A stretch of 64,000 bases of DNA from GCA-2746605 sp963710615 (GTDB lineage Bacteria; Bacteroidota; Ignavibacteria; Ignavibacteriales; Melioribacteraceae), in contig CAVQBF010000024.1 in assembly GCA_963710615.1 (NCBI GenBank), positions 1-64,000 of the forward strand, given 5' to 3'. Position numbers and translations under genes: made by a program. This document shows positions 19,276-30,118 of the stretch, in pieces. A model generated the notes under the pieces. The model made no database searches and was not told where the DNA came from. It worked only from the letters and a program-made list of their open reading frames with translations. Numbering within the stretch: the stretch's first letter is position 1; the number at the start of each line of letters is the position of its first letter.

Positions 19276-19334
19276 CTTTTAATCCTCAATGGTTAATTAT
19301 TCGGAATTACAATACCCTTTACAGACATCCATAG

Positions 19335-21377
19335 ATGAAAAAACTTTTACCTATTTTATTTTTTCTAATTAACTTAAGCGCAGTTGCTCAAACAAGTCAA
19401 CAAAGATTAGAAAAAGCCTTAGACGATGATAATACAAAGTATACTAATGTTGGAAATATTGGTCTAACTGTTACAAATTTTGGAACATACGGACACGGAT
19501 TCAGTCTTTGGCCTCAACAACCTTCATGCGAATTCCCATTAGGTAGCGGAATTGAACATCTCTTCGACGGCGGTTTATGGATTGGTGCATTTATAAGTGA
19601 TGATGAAAACAAAAGTAATAGAATCGGGCCTTTTGTTACAACAGGTGCAGTTGATGCTTCCTCGGTTTCTGCTAGAGGAGGAGGATTTGAATTTACAAAT
19701 AATCCGGGCAGCTTGGTTAATGAAAGATCTTCTCTAATTGATTCAAAATTTTTCGATCCCGATGCAATTTCTCATCAAGATTTTGTCATGGAATTTGTTG
19801 ATACAAATAAATACTTAAATAATGGTGAATTAATTGTTGATCATAGACCTCTTGGTGTTGTTGTAAATTTAGAGACTTATGCTTGGAATTTCCCCTTTGC
19901 AGATTTTTTTGTGATTATGAATTACCAAATTACTAACACTACAAATAAGTATTTGGATAGTTTACACATTGGTCTTTGGACCGATACAGTAGTTCGAAAT
20001 ACAAATATTACATCACCAAGAACTGGGAGTGCTTTTTTTAATAAAGGTGGTAATGGTTATGATGACTCATTAAAGATAGCTTACGAATTTGATGCAGCAG
20101 GCGATGTCGGCTTTACAGACAGCTATATTGGAATTCAATATTTAGGGTCAAATAAGGAAATTGATACAGTAAATTTTGTTAACTGGCAATTTAGAAATAC
20201 AACTGATCCAAACTTTTTTGCACCTCAAAATGATCTGCAAAGATTTAATAAGCTATTAGGATTTTATGGTGGTGATAATCGTTTTGGAGTAGGCGAGGCA
20301 ATTGAACCGCAAGATATAAAAAGCCCCAGCAACAGGTCTATTTTAATTTCTGCGGGGATTGAAAATTCACTCGCTCCAGGTGATTCTATAAATATTAGTT
20401 TTGCAGTAGTAGCTGCAAAAAAAGCAGGAACCGACTTGCCTAGTTTCGATACTAAAGATCAACGTGCAGAGTTTTATACTAATGCTGGTTGGGCATTAAG
20501 AGCTTACAATGGTGAAGATAAAAATGCAAACGGTATTTTAGATGCGGACGAAGACTTAGACGGTGACGGTGAAATTACACGATATATTTTGCCGGCACCA
20601 CCAACTCCGCCCAAAATTAAAGCTATTCCTCAGAATCAGTCTGTTGTTATTTACTGGGATAAAAGAGCGGAAGAATCAGTTGACCCAATTTCAGCTATTA
20701 AAGATTTTGAAGGATACAGAATCTATCGTACAAATCCAGGTTACGATTTGACTGAGTCACAAGATATAAATGCTTCTTTGGTAAAAATTGCAGAATTTGA
20801 CAGCATGGGAAATGAGATTGGTTTTAATTCCGGATTTGGATTTATTGAATTAGATGAGCCAATGAAGTTTGCAGGTGATGATACAGAATATTGGTATAAG
20901 TTTGAAATTGATAATCAGTTAAATGGATGGCAGTATATATATTCAGTGACAGCTTTCGATCAAGGAGACCCTGTTAATAATTTAGAAAGTTTGGAAAGTG
21001 GTCCTTTAGCAAATTTAAAGAAAGTTATTCCCGGAACACCTCCGAATGATGATGAGGAGTTCGAAATTGGTGTTTATCCAAATCCCTATTATGGGAGTGC
21101 TTACTGGGATGGAAATTCTGAAAGATTACGTAAAATTTATTTTTATAATCTTCCATCTGAATGCGAAATTACAATTTATACTTTATCAGGAGATGTTGTA
21201 CGAAGAATCTATCACGATCAGCAGAGCAATGGATCAGATCTGCGATGGTTTGAAACTTTTTCTAAAGATGGAAAACAGCAGATGAGTGGCGGGGAACATG
21301 CTTGGGATCTAATTACAGAAAATGATCAGGCAGTTGCCACCGGATTATATCTCTTTACAGTCAAAAATATTATATAG
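19335..21377 (+). CDS. Secreted protein with calcium-binding motif, Fn3-like region and type IX-like C-terminal domain
   Basis: 680 residues with a signal peptide (LLPILFFLINLSAVAQ). Residues ~25-390 are an unrecognised beta-rich region. Near 395-410 lies DKNANGILDADEDLDGDGE, a run of acidic calcium-loop-like motifs. An Fn3-like segment follows (PPKIKAIPQNQSVVIYWDKR to YIYSVTAFDQGDP). The C-terminal ~95 residues (VYPNPYYGSAYWDG, KIYFYNLPSECEITIYTLSG, ATGLYLFTVKN) resemble sorting domains of the PNPY type found in this phylum. First gene of a same-strand run to 31375. The role is unknown; secretion to the cell surface is likely. Confidence 0.75.
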   Translation: MKKLLPILFFLINLSAVAQTSQQRLEKALDDDNTKYTNVGNIGLTVTNFGTYGHGFSLWPQQPSCEFPLGSGIEHLFDGGLWIGAFISDDENKSNRIGPFVTTGAVDASSVSARGGGFEFTNNPGSLVNERSSLIDSKFFDPDAISHQDFVMEFVDTNKYLNNGELIVDHRPLGVVVNLETYAWNFPFADFFVIMNYQITNTTNKYLDSLHIGLWTDTVVRNTNITSPRTGSAFFNKGGNGYDDSLKIAYEFDAAGDVGFTDSYIGIQYLGSNKEIDTVNFVNWQFRNTTDPNFFAPQNDLQRFNKLLGFYGGDNRFGVGEAIEPQDIKSPSNRSILISAGIENSLAPGDSINISFAVVAAKKAGTDLPSFDTKDQRAEFYTNAGWALRAYNGEDKNANGILDADEDLDGDGEITRYILPAPPTPPKIKAIPQNQSVVIYWDKRAEESVDPISAIKDFEGYRIYRTNPGYDLTESQDINASLVKIAEFDSMGNEIGFNSGFGFIELDEPMKFAGDDTEYWYKFEIDNQLNGWQYIYSVTAFDQGDPVNNLESLESGPLANLKKVIPGTPPNDDEEFEIGVYPNPYYGSAYWDGNSERLRKIYFYNLPSECEITIYTLSGDVVRRIYHDQQSNGSDLRWFETFSKDGKQQMSGGEHAWDLITENDQAVATGLYLFTVKNII

Positions 21378-21428
21378 TGGAAACATAAAAAGAGGCAAAT
21401 TTTTAGTAATAAAATAAAAGGTATATCT

Positions 21429-23578
21429 ATGAAAGTTATCAACTTACTTTTTTTAATAATTGTTTTTAGCATCCAGATTATAGCACAAGAATATCCTGAA
21501 ATTACAATTCGTGATATTCAATTTGCTACAGACTCTTCCTTAAATTATTACGGCAGTTTAAATAGCGAGCCCAAATCAGCTTATGAAGGTGATACTGTAA
21601 CTGTTACTGGAGTTGTTATGCATCCCACATATGAGGGAGTTAATCCGGACAGTATAGAAACTCTTCATTCCGGAGCTCCTGCAATTTATTTACAAGATGA
21701 AAACAATCCTGAATGGGGAGGAATTTTAGTTAGAGATCCGGAAGCATCAACAGCATTTTCCATTCTTGATACCGGATTAGTTATCAGTGTAACTGGAGTT
21801 GTCGGTGAATATTTTACAACTACTCAATTAAATATTTTTGGTTTTGAAGCTTCTAATATTGTCGGGCAAACAACTAAACCTAAGCCAGTATTACTAACCT
21901 TGGATTCTCTTGTGCAGATAGGGTCAGGATTGCCAAAATATACTGCTGAAAAGTGGGAAGGCGTTTATGTCGAATTTAGGAATTTAACTGCAACCGATCC
22001 TGGAATTATTGGGTACAATACATTTAATGTTTTTGACGAAAATGGTTCAACAATTGTTGTTGGAAACGTTTCAGATCTATTTAGAAGGACTCCTGCTCCA
22101 TTAGCAGGAACTAAAGTTGATTACATTCGCGGGTATATTGAAACAAGAACAAATATTCAAAATGGCTGGTTTATGATTAATCCGGTTTATGAAAATGATA
22201 TCCAATATGGTGATGTCAGTCCTCCAAATATTACCAATGTTTTAAGAGATAAAGGTGTTGTTGGATTTGCTGAAGATGTCACGGTTTCTGCAAGAGTAGT
22301 TGATCCTGACGCTACAGCGGATGTTAAAAATGTGAAGCTTTTTTACAGCGTAAACGAAGCTCCATTTGATTCACTTGATATGACATTAACGAATGTTGAA
22401 GATTCAATTTACAGTGCAACAATTCCCTGCACAAAATGATTCATCTTTAATTACGTATTATGTATCTGCAACAGATAATGGATAATGCAACATCAACTAA
22501 TCCTTCAAACTCAAACAACAGTTATTTTTATCTTGTACTCAATAGACCCCTAACAATTCAAGATGTTCAATATTCACCATTTGGGAGTGGATTTAGTGGT
22601 TATAATGGTTACGAGGTTACAGTCTCAGGTATTGTTACTGCTGACACTACCGATATAGAAGGTGATGGATTTAATATAGGACCTCAAGTTTATTTGCAAG
22701 ATGGAACCACTCCTTGGAGTGGAATTCAAATTTTTGGAATCAGAAGCTGATGATGTAAGAAGAGGTGATAAACTAACTGCCACTGGAATAGTTAATGAAA
22801 ATTTTGGTGTTACTAGAATCGGAACACTTGATAATGGGTGTTCAGTTAAGTCAAAATGGAACTGGACTAGAAATTCCACTACCATTAATTATTTCTACTT
22901 CTGAGGTTAATTCTTTAACGGGTGGAACTTTACCTGCGGAATCTTATGAAGGAGTATTAGTGAAAATCGAAAATGTAACTGTACTTGATGCTAATGCAGA
23001 CGGTAATGTTGATGGTCCCGATGAAGGATCTGGAGGAAGCAGAAATTATGGTGAAATTTATATTACAGATGAATCTAATGTTCAAATGAGACTTGAGTTG
23101 CAAGACGGTACTCATGATTTTCATAACTTTTGGGATGCATCATTAGAAAATACAGGAACTAGAATAGAAACCGGGCATACTTTTGAAAGTATTACTGGTA
23201 TCTTATTTTATTCATTTAGTAATTATAAATTAGTTCCAAGAAAGAATGATGATTTTGTTGGACATGTAACTGATGTGGAAAATGTCAAATATAATTCCTG
23301 AAGAGTATAGTTTATCACAAAATTATCCAAATCCGTTTAACCCAACAACAACAATTAGCTTTTCAATTCCCAATATAGCATCAAGTTTTAACAGCAATGT
23401 AACTTTAAAGATTTACGACTTGTTGGGAAGAGAAGTGAATACATTAGTAAATGAAGTTAAGCAGCCAGGCAGTTATCAAGTGCAGTTTGATGCAAGTGAA
23501 CTTTCTTCCGGTATTTATTTTTATGCTTTAAGTGCAGGTGATTTTTACCAAACTAAAAAATTAGTTTTATTGAAGTAA
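21429..23578 (+). CDS. Secreted protein with repeated OB-fold-like domains and type IX sorting domain (several frameshifts)
   Basis: Starts with a signal peptide (INLLFLIIVFSIQIIAQ). At least three repeats follow the pattern of extracellular nuclease OB-fold modules: GDTVTVTGVV...AIYLQDENNPEWGGILVRD, YEVTVSGIVTAD...VYLQDGTTPWSGIQIF, and GDKLTATGIVNENFGVTRI. The gene ends with a classic type IX tail (LSQNYPNPFNPTTTISFSIP to KKLVLLK). The frame breaks near 22433, 22483, 22737, 22833 and 23285; each can be repaired by removing one base, so one gene of about 715 residues is likely. OB-fold modules of this type usually precede an EEP nuclease in NucH/ExeM proteins; here the EEP domain is encoded separately at 30119-31375. 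Confidence 0.7.
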
Positions 23579-23632
23579 TTATTAATTATCAAATCTCCGA
23601 GGTATTAAAAACTTTGGAGGTTTAACTAATAT

Positions 23633-25175
23633 ATGATAAAGAACCTATTAACATATTTATTTATTACCGCTGCAGTTGTTATTTTTATAAGCTGTACTGA
23701 ATCGGTCACAGATAATCCTATTGAAAATCAACCGCCTGAGACGCATCTTTTCCTATATCCAGATTCTGGGATAAGTCAGCAAAAAAGTAAACTTCACGTG
23801 CATTGGTGGGGAGATGATAGTGATGGTTTGGTCATAGGTTATATTTTTAAGTGGCAAGGTATTAGTGAAGAATGGTCCTTTACTAAATCTAATGATTCAG
23901 TATTTGCATTACCAATAGGTACAGTTGATACTTCATTTTCTTTTCTTGTTGCAGCTGTTGATAATGACGGAAATGGAAAATATGATGAGCAATTAGGATT
24001 AAGTAATGATGAAACTGGTAAGTGAACCGTTTACAGACCTCAATGGAAATGGAATATATGATTCCAACGAACCATTCATTGATTTGGGTGCAATTGACCT
24101 GAGTCCGGCAGTGCAAAAATTCCCAATCAAAAATTCTTCTCCCGAAATTACATGGAATGATATTAGCATTCTACCTGAAGTATCTTTCCCGGTTATGACA
24201 CTCGGTTGGGATGCATTTGATCTTGACGGGAATGAAACTATTACTCAAATTCATCTCGCTTTAAATGACACTACTGAGTATTCTGTGCTTAGCGGAACAA
24301 CTCGGTTGGTATCTTTAATTATTGATGATTTGGAAGCATCTGAACCGGAGATGAAAATATTTACCAATGCTGATGAAAATAAGTTGTTAGATGAAAAATT
24401 AAAAAATCTTCGGCTAGACGATTTCAATAGAATATATATTCGTGGTGTTGATAATAGCGGAGCTAGTTCAAAATTTTTACCACTGCCCGATACTGGTCGA
24501 ACTTGGTACGTTGCTAAACCGAAAGGGGAGTTATTGATTATTGATGACTATATTGGTGGAAAAACAGCAGGCGATTTCTATCGAGAAAAATTTAATTCAT
24601 TTGCTGCTGATAAATTCGATGAGTTAGATATTGAAAATACTGAGTTTCCTTATCAAAATATTACATTCCAAAATACGATTAAATTGTTTGAGTATGTCTA
24701 TTGGTACTCTGGTTCTAATCCAAGTTTGGAGCTAACAAATCTAGTCACACAAAATTATATTCAGAGTGGTGGGAAAATTGCATTTTCAATGAATTTTCAA
24801 GATTCATCTGCTAACTTTGAATTTTCTACACAAGTTGTTCAATCATTTTTACCAATTGAAACTTTTGATTCGAAAAAGCCTTTGTCATTTTTATTCCCTG
24901 GGGCCAATGTTATACCAGCAAGTGAATTAGGGAATTTACCAACTTTAGAGACACAGTCAACAATTGGTTTTGTAAGAACTTTTAAGGTTAGTGAAATTAC
25001 CGCACAATCAGCTTATGATTTAACAAGTTCACAACTTAATGGGAATATTGCATTAATTAATAAGACAAAAAATTTATTTTTTATTGGTCTACCTCTGCAC
25101 CAATGTGATGCTAATGGCAATGTTTCAGCTTTATTAGAGCAAATATTCGTTAATCAATTTGGGCTGAATTTATGA
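23633..25175 (+). CDS. Lipoprotein with Fn3-like and amidotransferase-fold-like domains (one frameshift)
   Basis: About 513 residues. The signal peptide ends in the lipobox FISC (cysteine near 22). An Fn3-like opening is followed by two acidic loops, DNDGNGKYDEQLG and DLNGNGIYDSNEP, resembling calcium-binding repeats. From ~300 on, GELLIIDDYIGG...FYREKFNSFAADKFDELDI...GSNPSLELTNLVTQNYIQ resembles the amidotransferase-like fold domain found in other surface proteins. An extra base near 24017-24022 splits the frame. It overlaps the TonB receptor start by four bases (ATGA), so the two are translationally coupled. Confidence 0.7.
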
Positions 25176-27976
25176 GACGAATATTGATATTTCTTTTATT
25201 CTTTCAGACTATTTTATTTGCACAAAATACAGGTAATATAAAGGGTAAAGTATTAGATGCAAATTTAAAGGAACCTCTTCCTGGTGTAAATATAATTATT
25301 GAGGGTACTTACTACGGTGCCGCTTCAGATTTCAATGGTAATTATTCTATTGAGAAAATTACTCCAGGCGTATATACAATAAAAGCAACTCTTATAGGAT
25401 TTAAGCAAATAGTCTTTACAGGTATTGAAGTTCAGGATAATAAATCTACACTCTTAAATATTGATATGGAAGAAACTGTTCTTACAATGGAACAAGATGT
25501 AATTGTTGTAGGGAAAAAGCCACTTGTAGATGCAGAAGAAACTCAAAGTGTTAAATCAATTAGTAGAGAGGAAATTGAAGTTGCTGTAATTGAGAATGTA
25601 AAAGATTTAGTTACTCAGCAAGCTGGTGTTATTCAATCGGATAATGCAATTCATATTAGAGGGGGAAGATCATACGAGAATGCTTTTCTTTTAGATGGTG
25701 TTTCGGTACAAGATCCGCTGGCAGGAACAGGCTTTGGTCTTCAATTAAGCGCAAATGCCATTGAAGAAGTTGAAGTAATTACAGGAGGCTTCAATGCTGA
25801 ATACGGCCAAGCAACATCTGGAATAATTAATGTAAAGACTCGTGAGGGCGGTCAGCATTATTCAGGTTCATTATCTTATAAAAGAGATAATTTTGGGGAT
25901 AAATCATCACCGCATATTTTTAATTTAGATGTTGCAGAAGCAAACTTAAGCGGACCGGAACCAATAACAAATTATTTGCTTCCTTCGTTGGGTCTGGAAA
26001 TTCCCGGGAAAATATCTTTCTTTGCCAGTTTTTATATGGGGATTAGTGATGGAATCACACAAGGATATTATAAACCGACTGCCGATCAGCTTTATTCATC
26101 TACTTTTCACGGAACAAGATTTGCCCCACGCGCAGAGAATAGCTGGTTTTGGCTTGGTAAACTAACTTATGCAGTTACCCCAACAATGAAATTGTCTTAT
26201 TCACTAAATCAATCAGTCAGCATTAATCAAAATTCGCAGTCTCTTCAATCTAATTTGGAATATGTTGAGCCTAGTCCTGGTTATCAATACGATTTCCAGA
26301 GTAACCTAAACGAAGCTAATGTCTTTACACATAATAATACTTATAATTCTATTTCGTGGACACATACATTAAATTCAAGTACATTCTACACTGTTAAACT
26401 GAACAAGTTTTTCTCTAACTTAAGAGCTGATGCAAATGGTAAATATTGGTATGAATATGCGGAGCCGAAGGATATTGTAACCTTTCCGATTGAATATTAC
26501 AATTTGGATACTGATACAATTGGTGTAATTCCGGGTGATGGTTTTTGGGATGTCGGTAATCCATATACTTGGCGCGATCATTATATTGATGAGTTTTCAT
26601 TCAAAGGTGATATTACAAGTTTCTTTGATGAAAAAAATAAGTTCAAAGCAGGCTTCAATTTAATATTTCAAGAAATGCAGGTCATTGATATTTATAAACC
26701 TTGGATTGGCGAATTAGGTTTGAACAATAATATTTATAAGGTCCATCCGGCAAAAGGTTCATTTTATGCACAAGATAATATCAATTTCAGCGGAATGATT
26801 CTTAATTTTGGATTAAGACTAGATTATTGGTTCCCGGGAAAATATGTTGATGATGCAGTTGATAATCCCGATGTTATCACAATTCCCGATGAAGTTAGAA
26901 AACAATATAAAGAGGATACGTTTAAGTGGTTTAATGGAGACAGATTTAAAGCTAGGTTAAGTCCACGCCTCGGTATCTCACACCCAGTCACTGATAACCA
27001 GGTATTGTTTTTCTCATATGGGCATTTTAGCAAATGGCCAAATCCAAAATATGTTTATGCTAAACTTAGTCCGACAAATGCTCAATCATCATTTCAAAGT
27101 TTTGGCAATCCAAATCTGGATGCGGAAACAACAGTAGCTTATGAACTTGGAATAAAAAACCAATTTACTACAAATGACGTCTTAACAATTACAGCATATT
27201 ATAAAGATATATTTGATTACGTAAGAACCAGGACTGCAAAAATTACTTCGGCTCGTTTTGCTACCCAATCTTTTACAACTTATGCAAATTTGGATTACGC
27301 AAAATCTCGGGGAGTTGAGTTAGAATATAAAAAGAGAATTGGCAATTGGTTCAACGGAATGATTTCGCTTTCATATGCTATAATAACTGGTAAAAGTTCA
27401 TCTGCGGAAGAGGGAGTGCTCATCCAAAGAGGCGATCTTGATGAATCGATTAAAGAACAGTTCATGTCTTGGGATAGACCATTTACTCTAAACAGCAGTT
27501 TTAATTTTTATATTGAAAAGGATAGACCTCTATTTGATTTTGGACATGGTATACTTGATGACATCAATATTTATTTTAGAATTTTCTATCAATCAGGCAA
27601 AAGATATACTCCATATATTTTTACTAATAATTTTGATACTGATGGAAGACCGGAGTACGCTTACGATAGAGATAATATTTTAGAAGAGGTTGGTAAGAAT
27701 TGGTTTTGGATTGATATGAATATTGAGAAGTACTTTAAGTTTGGTGGATTGAATCTATCAGTTTTTGCTGAAATAAATAATCTGTTAGATTATAATAACT
27801 CAGCAATTATTAATCCTGTAACCGGCAAGGCATATGAAACAGGAGATCCAACTCCATCTTCTTGGAACGATCCTAATTATCCTGATCTGCAAGCACCGTT
27901 GTCACCTTATCCTTATAATCCGGCAAGGTACTTAACACGAAGAAATTTAAAGTTTGGAGTAAGTTTAAGATTCTAA
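25172..27976 (+). CDS. TonB-dependent outer membrane receptor
   Basis: 934 residues, intact. Signal peptide (ILIFLLFFQTILFAQ), carboxypeptidase-regulatory-like domain (GNIKGKVLDANLKEPLPGVN), plug domain (NAIHIRGGRSYENAFLLDGV, VEVITGGFNAEYGQATSGI) and a barrel ending in the aromatic YLTRRNLKFGVSLRF. No TonB box could be assigned confidently. It sits in the middle of the exported-protein locus, between a lipoprotein and a PorV-like protein, so it probably imports a product of the secreted enzymes or docks them. Confidence 0.92.
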   Translation: MRRILIFLLFFQTILFAQNTGNIKGKVLDANLKEPLPGVNIIIEGTYYGAASDFNGNYSIEKITPGVYTIKATLIGFKQIVFTGIEVQDNKSTLLNIDMEETVLTMEQDVIVVGKKPLVDAEETQSVKSISREEIEVAVIENVKDLVTQQAGVIQSDNAIHIRGGRSYENAFLLDGVSVQDPLAGTGFGLQLSANAIEEVEVITGGFNAEYGQATSGIINVKTREGGQHYSGSLSYKRDNFGDKSSPHIFNLDVAEANLSGPEPITNYLLPSLGLEIPGKISFFASFYMGISDGITQGYYKPTADQLYSSTFHGTRFAPRAENSWFWLGKLTYAVTPTMKLSYSLNQSVSINQNSQSLQSNLEYVEPSPGYQYDFQSNLNEANVFTHNNTYNSISWTHTLNSSTFYTVKLNKFFSNLRADANGKYWYEYAEPKDIVTFPIEYYNLDTDTIGVIPGDGFWDVGNPYTWRDHYIDEFSFKGDITSFFDEKNKFKAGFNLIFQEMQVIDIYKPWIGELGLNNNIYKVHPAKGSFYAQDNINFSGMILNFGLRLDYWFPGKYVDDAVDNPDVITIPDEVRKQYKEDTFKWFNGDRFKARLSPRLGISHPVTDNQVLFFSYGHFSKWPNPKYVYAKLSPTNAQSSFQSFGNPNLDAETTVAYELGIKNQFTTNDVLTITAYYKDIFDYVRTRTAKITSARFATQSFTTYANLDYAKSRGVELEYKKRIGNWFNGMISLSYAIITGKSSSAEEGVLIQRGDLDESIKEQFMSWDRPFTLNSSFNFYIEKDRPLFDFGHGILDDINIYFRIFYQSGKRYTPYIFTNNFDTDGRPEYAYDRDNILEEVGKNWFWIDMNIEKYFKFGGLNLSVFAEINNLLDYNNSAIINPVTGKAYETGDPTPSSWNDPNYPDLQAPLSPYPYNPARYLTRRNLKFGVSLRF

Positions 27977-28022
27977 TTTGTTTGATTTTTGTCATTTGAA
28001 TTTTGTGTTTTATAACATAATT

Positions 28023-29000
28023 ATGAAAAGAACTTTTATAATATTACTAATCCTAATTCCTTTAGTTACAGCTAAGGCACAGGTATTCCCAACACTGGGT
28101 GGACAGCGTGCTGGAATTTCGACAGCTCAATTCCTTAAAATTGGTGTCGGTGGAAGAGCAACTGCAATGGGAGATGCATTTGTAGCAATTTCAGATGATG
28201 TTTCTTCACTTTATTGGAATCCCGCGGGTTTGGTTTTAAGTAAAAAAAATGAAATTATTTTTTCTCATAATACCTGGGTAGTTGATATCTATCATGACTT
28301 CTTTGGAGCTAGTTATCATCTCTCAAGTAACGATGCTGTTGGAATTTCACTAACATCTTTGCACATGGAAGACATGAAGGTAACTACTGAGGTAAACCCT
28401 TTCGGAACAGGAGAATATTTTTCTTTTGGTGATTTTGCATTATCGGCAACATACTCAAGAAAAATGACCGATCAATTTAGCTTTGGTGCTACAATTAGAT
28501 ATTTTGAAGAGACTCTTGACAAATTAAAAATGAGAGGAATTCTGGTTGATTTAGGTACTCTCTATTGGACTGGTTTAGGTTCTACCAGATTTGCCGTTAC
28601 AATTTCAAATTTTGGAAATGAATTGGCTCCAGATGGCGAAGTAATTTTATTTGGAGGAAGAAAACAGGATAATTGGCAATCATTTTCACCTCCGACAATG
28701 TTTAGAATTGGTTTTGCATTTGAACCCTATGAAACAGAAGATCATAGAGTTACAACTTCAATTCAGCTTAATCATCCAAATGACAATAGTGAAAATATAT
28801 CAACAGGATTCGAGTATTCTTGGAATAAATTATTCTTTCTAAGAGGAGGATATAAGATAAATGTTGAAGAACAAGATCTTTCAGTTGGTGCAGGCTTTAA
28901 TGTTGATCTGGATATTGCTAAAATTACATTAGATTATTCATTTGTAAATTTTGAGAGACTCGGTTCAGCTCACAGATTTTCAATTATGCTTGGCTTATAA
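28023..29000 (+). CDS. PorV/PorQ-like (UPF0164) outer membrane beta-barrel protein
   Basis: 325 residues from the ATG at 28023; an in-frame ATG at 27978 is rejected because a signal peptide begins at the later one (TFIILLILIPLVTAKAQ). The start of the mature protein has the PorV hallmark FLKIGVGGRATAMGDAFVA, followed by LYWNPAGL. PorV-type proteins receive type IX cargo at the outer membrane; here the neighbours on both sides of the locus carry type IX tails, which supports a cargo-specific shuttle role (inference). Confidence 0.88.
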   Translation: MKRTFIILLILIPLVTAKAQVFPTLGGQRAGISTAQFLKIGVGGRATAMGDAFVAISDDVSSLYWNPAGLVLSKKNEIIFSHNTWVVDIYHDFFGASYHLSSNDAVGISLTSLHMEDMKVTTEVNPFGTGEYFSFGDFALSATYSRKMTDQFSFGATIRYFEETLDKLKMRGILVDLGTLYWTGLGSTRFAVTISNFGNELAPDGEVILFGGRKQDNWQSFSPPTMFRIGFAFEPYETEDHRVTTSIQLNHPNDNSENISTGFEYSWNKLFFLRGGYKINVEEQDLSVGAGFNVDLDIAKITLDYSFVNFERLGSAHRFSIMLGL

Positions 29001-29003
29001 TTA

Positions 29004-30116
29004 ATGAAAATATTTAAATTTAGTAATGCTAAAATCATATCAAGTCTAATGCTGATTGCTTACATACTTTTAGGCATTCTTGCTTGTACAGATAAATTTG
29101 ATATTGAAGAAGCAACGTCTTCTTTGGGGGAAAATAAAATAGATAATATTGGTGATACAGTCTATATTCCGCAGTCTCCAAATTGGACCGGCTTTAATAA
29201 TCCTAAAGATATGATTTTTGGTAAAGATCAATTCATTTATGTTGCTGATACTGATAACAACAGATTGGTAATGATGAATATTGCTGGGCAAATTTTAGGG
29301 ATTAAAGAAATTAAGCAACCAATTGCACTTGCGCAAAATTTCAAGTTAGAATTGCTTGTAGTTGCAGAATTTGATACAGTAATAAGCGGACAAAATCTAA
29401 CATTTAGTTCTGTTTACTCAATTGATATGGTTAGTTCTGGTCACATTTTAAGCTCAGCTCCAACCAAAAGATTACTTCCTCAAGATCCTAAAATTGATCC
29501 CTTTGCATTTAATAGAACTGACAGATTTTACACAGGGGTTTGTACTTTCTTCGATAATTCAGCATATGTTTCAAGAAGAGGTCCCTCTAATTCGAATCCA
29601 GTAGATAGAGATAATTCAATTTTGAAACTAAGTTTTACAAAATCTGACTCAATGATAATTACAAAAATACCAGGATTGGAACCTGAAGGAACCGGAGTTC
29701 TCTCAGCCAATAAAATAAGCTCATTAACTTCGTTCAATAATAATAGTACAGATTTTATACTTACTCTTATTGGGGATAACAGTTTCAAAGTTCAATGGCT
29801 GGAATTTCTTAGAACGGCTGATTTTGAAGGGTATAGAACTAAACTTGGGGCATTCTCCTCTGATTTAATGCAGGTTAACAAATTCGGTCAACCGGAAGAT
29901 GCGGCTCTTGATGATGCAAATAATTTATTTATTGCAGACGCTGAGAAAGATAGTGTTTATAAGTTTAATACCTTTGGTGATGAATTAGAATCTTTTGGCG
30001 GTACAGAAATTATGTCTTCGCCGCACGCTATCGCATATCATGATAGAACATTGTACGTTCTTGATACTGGAAATAACAGAATTCTACGTTTTATTCTCTC
30101 TACAGAAGTTGACTAA
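29004..30116 (+). CDS. Lipoprotein with NHL-like beta-propeller repeats
   Basis: 370 residues. Signal peptide with lipobox ILAC (cysteine near 28). Repeats of the type FIYVADTDNNRLVMMNIAGQ and NNLFIADAEKDSVYKFNTFG, and finally LYVLDTGNNRILRFI, indicate an NHL-type propeller used for binding. It starts three bases after the PorV-like gene and is followed after two bases by the nuclease gene, so it is almost certainly co-transcribed with both. Confidence 0.82.
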   Translation: MKIFKFSNAKIISSLMLIAYILLGILACTDKFDIEEATSSLGENKIDNIGDTVYIPQSPNWTGFNNPKDMIFGKDQFIYVADTDNNRLVMMNIAGQILGIKEIKQPIALAQNFKLELLVVAEFDTVISGQNLTFSSVYSIDMVSSGHILSSAPTKRLLPQDPKIDPFAFNRTDRFYTGVCTFFDNSAYVSRRGPSNSNPVDRDNSILKLSFTKSDSMIITKIPGLEPEGTGVLSANKISSLTSFNNNSTDFILTLIGDNSFKVQWLEFLRTADFEGYRTKLGAFSSDLMQVNKFGQPEDAALDDANNLFIADAEKDSVYKFNTFGDELESFGGTEIMSSPHAIAYHDRTLYVLDTGNNRILRFILSTEVD

Positions 30117-30118
30117 TT

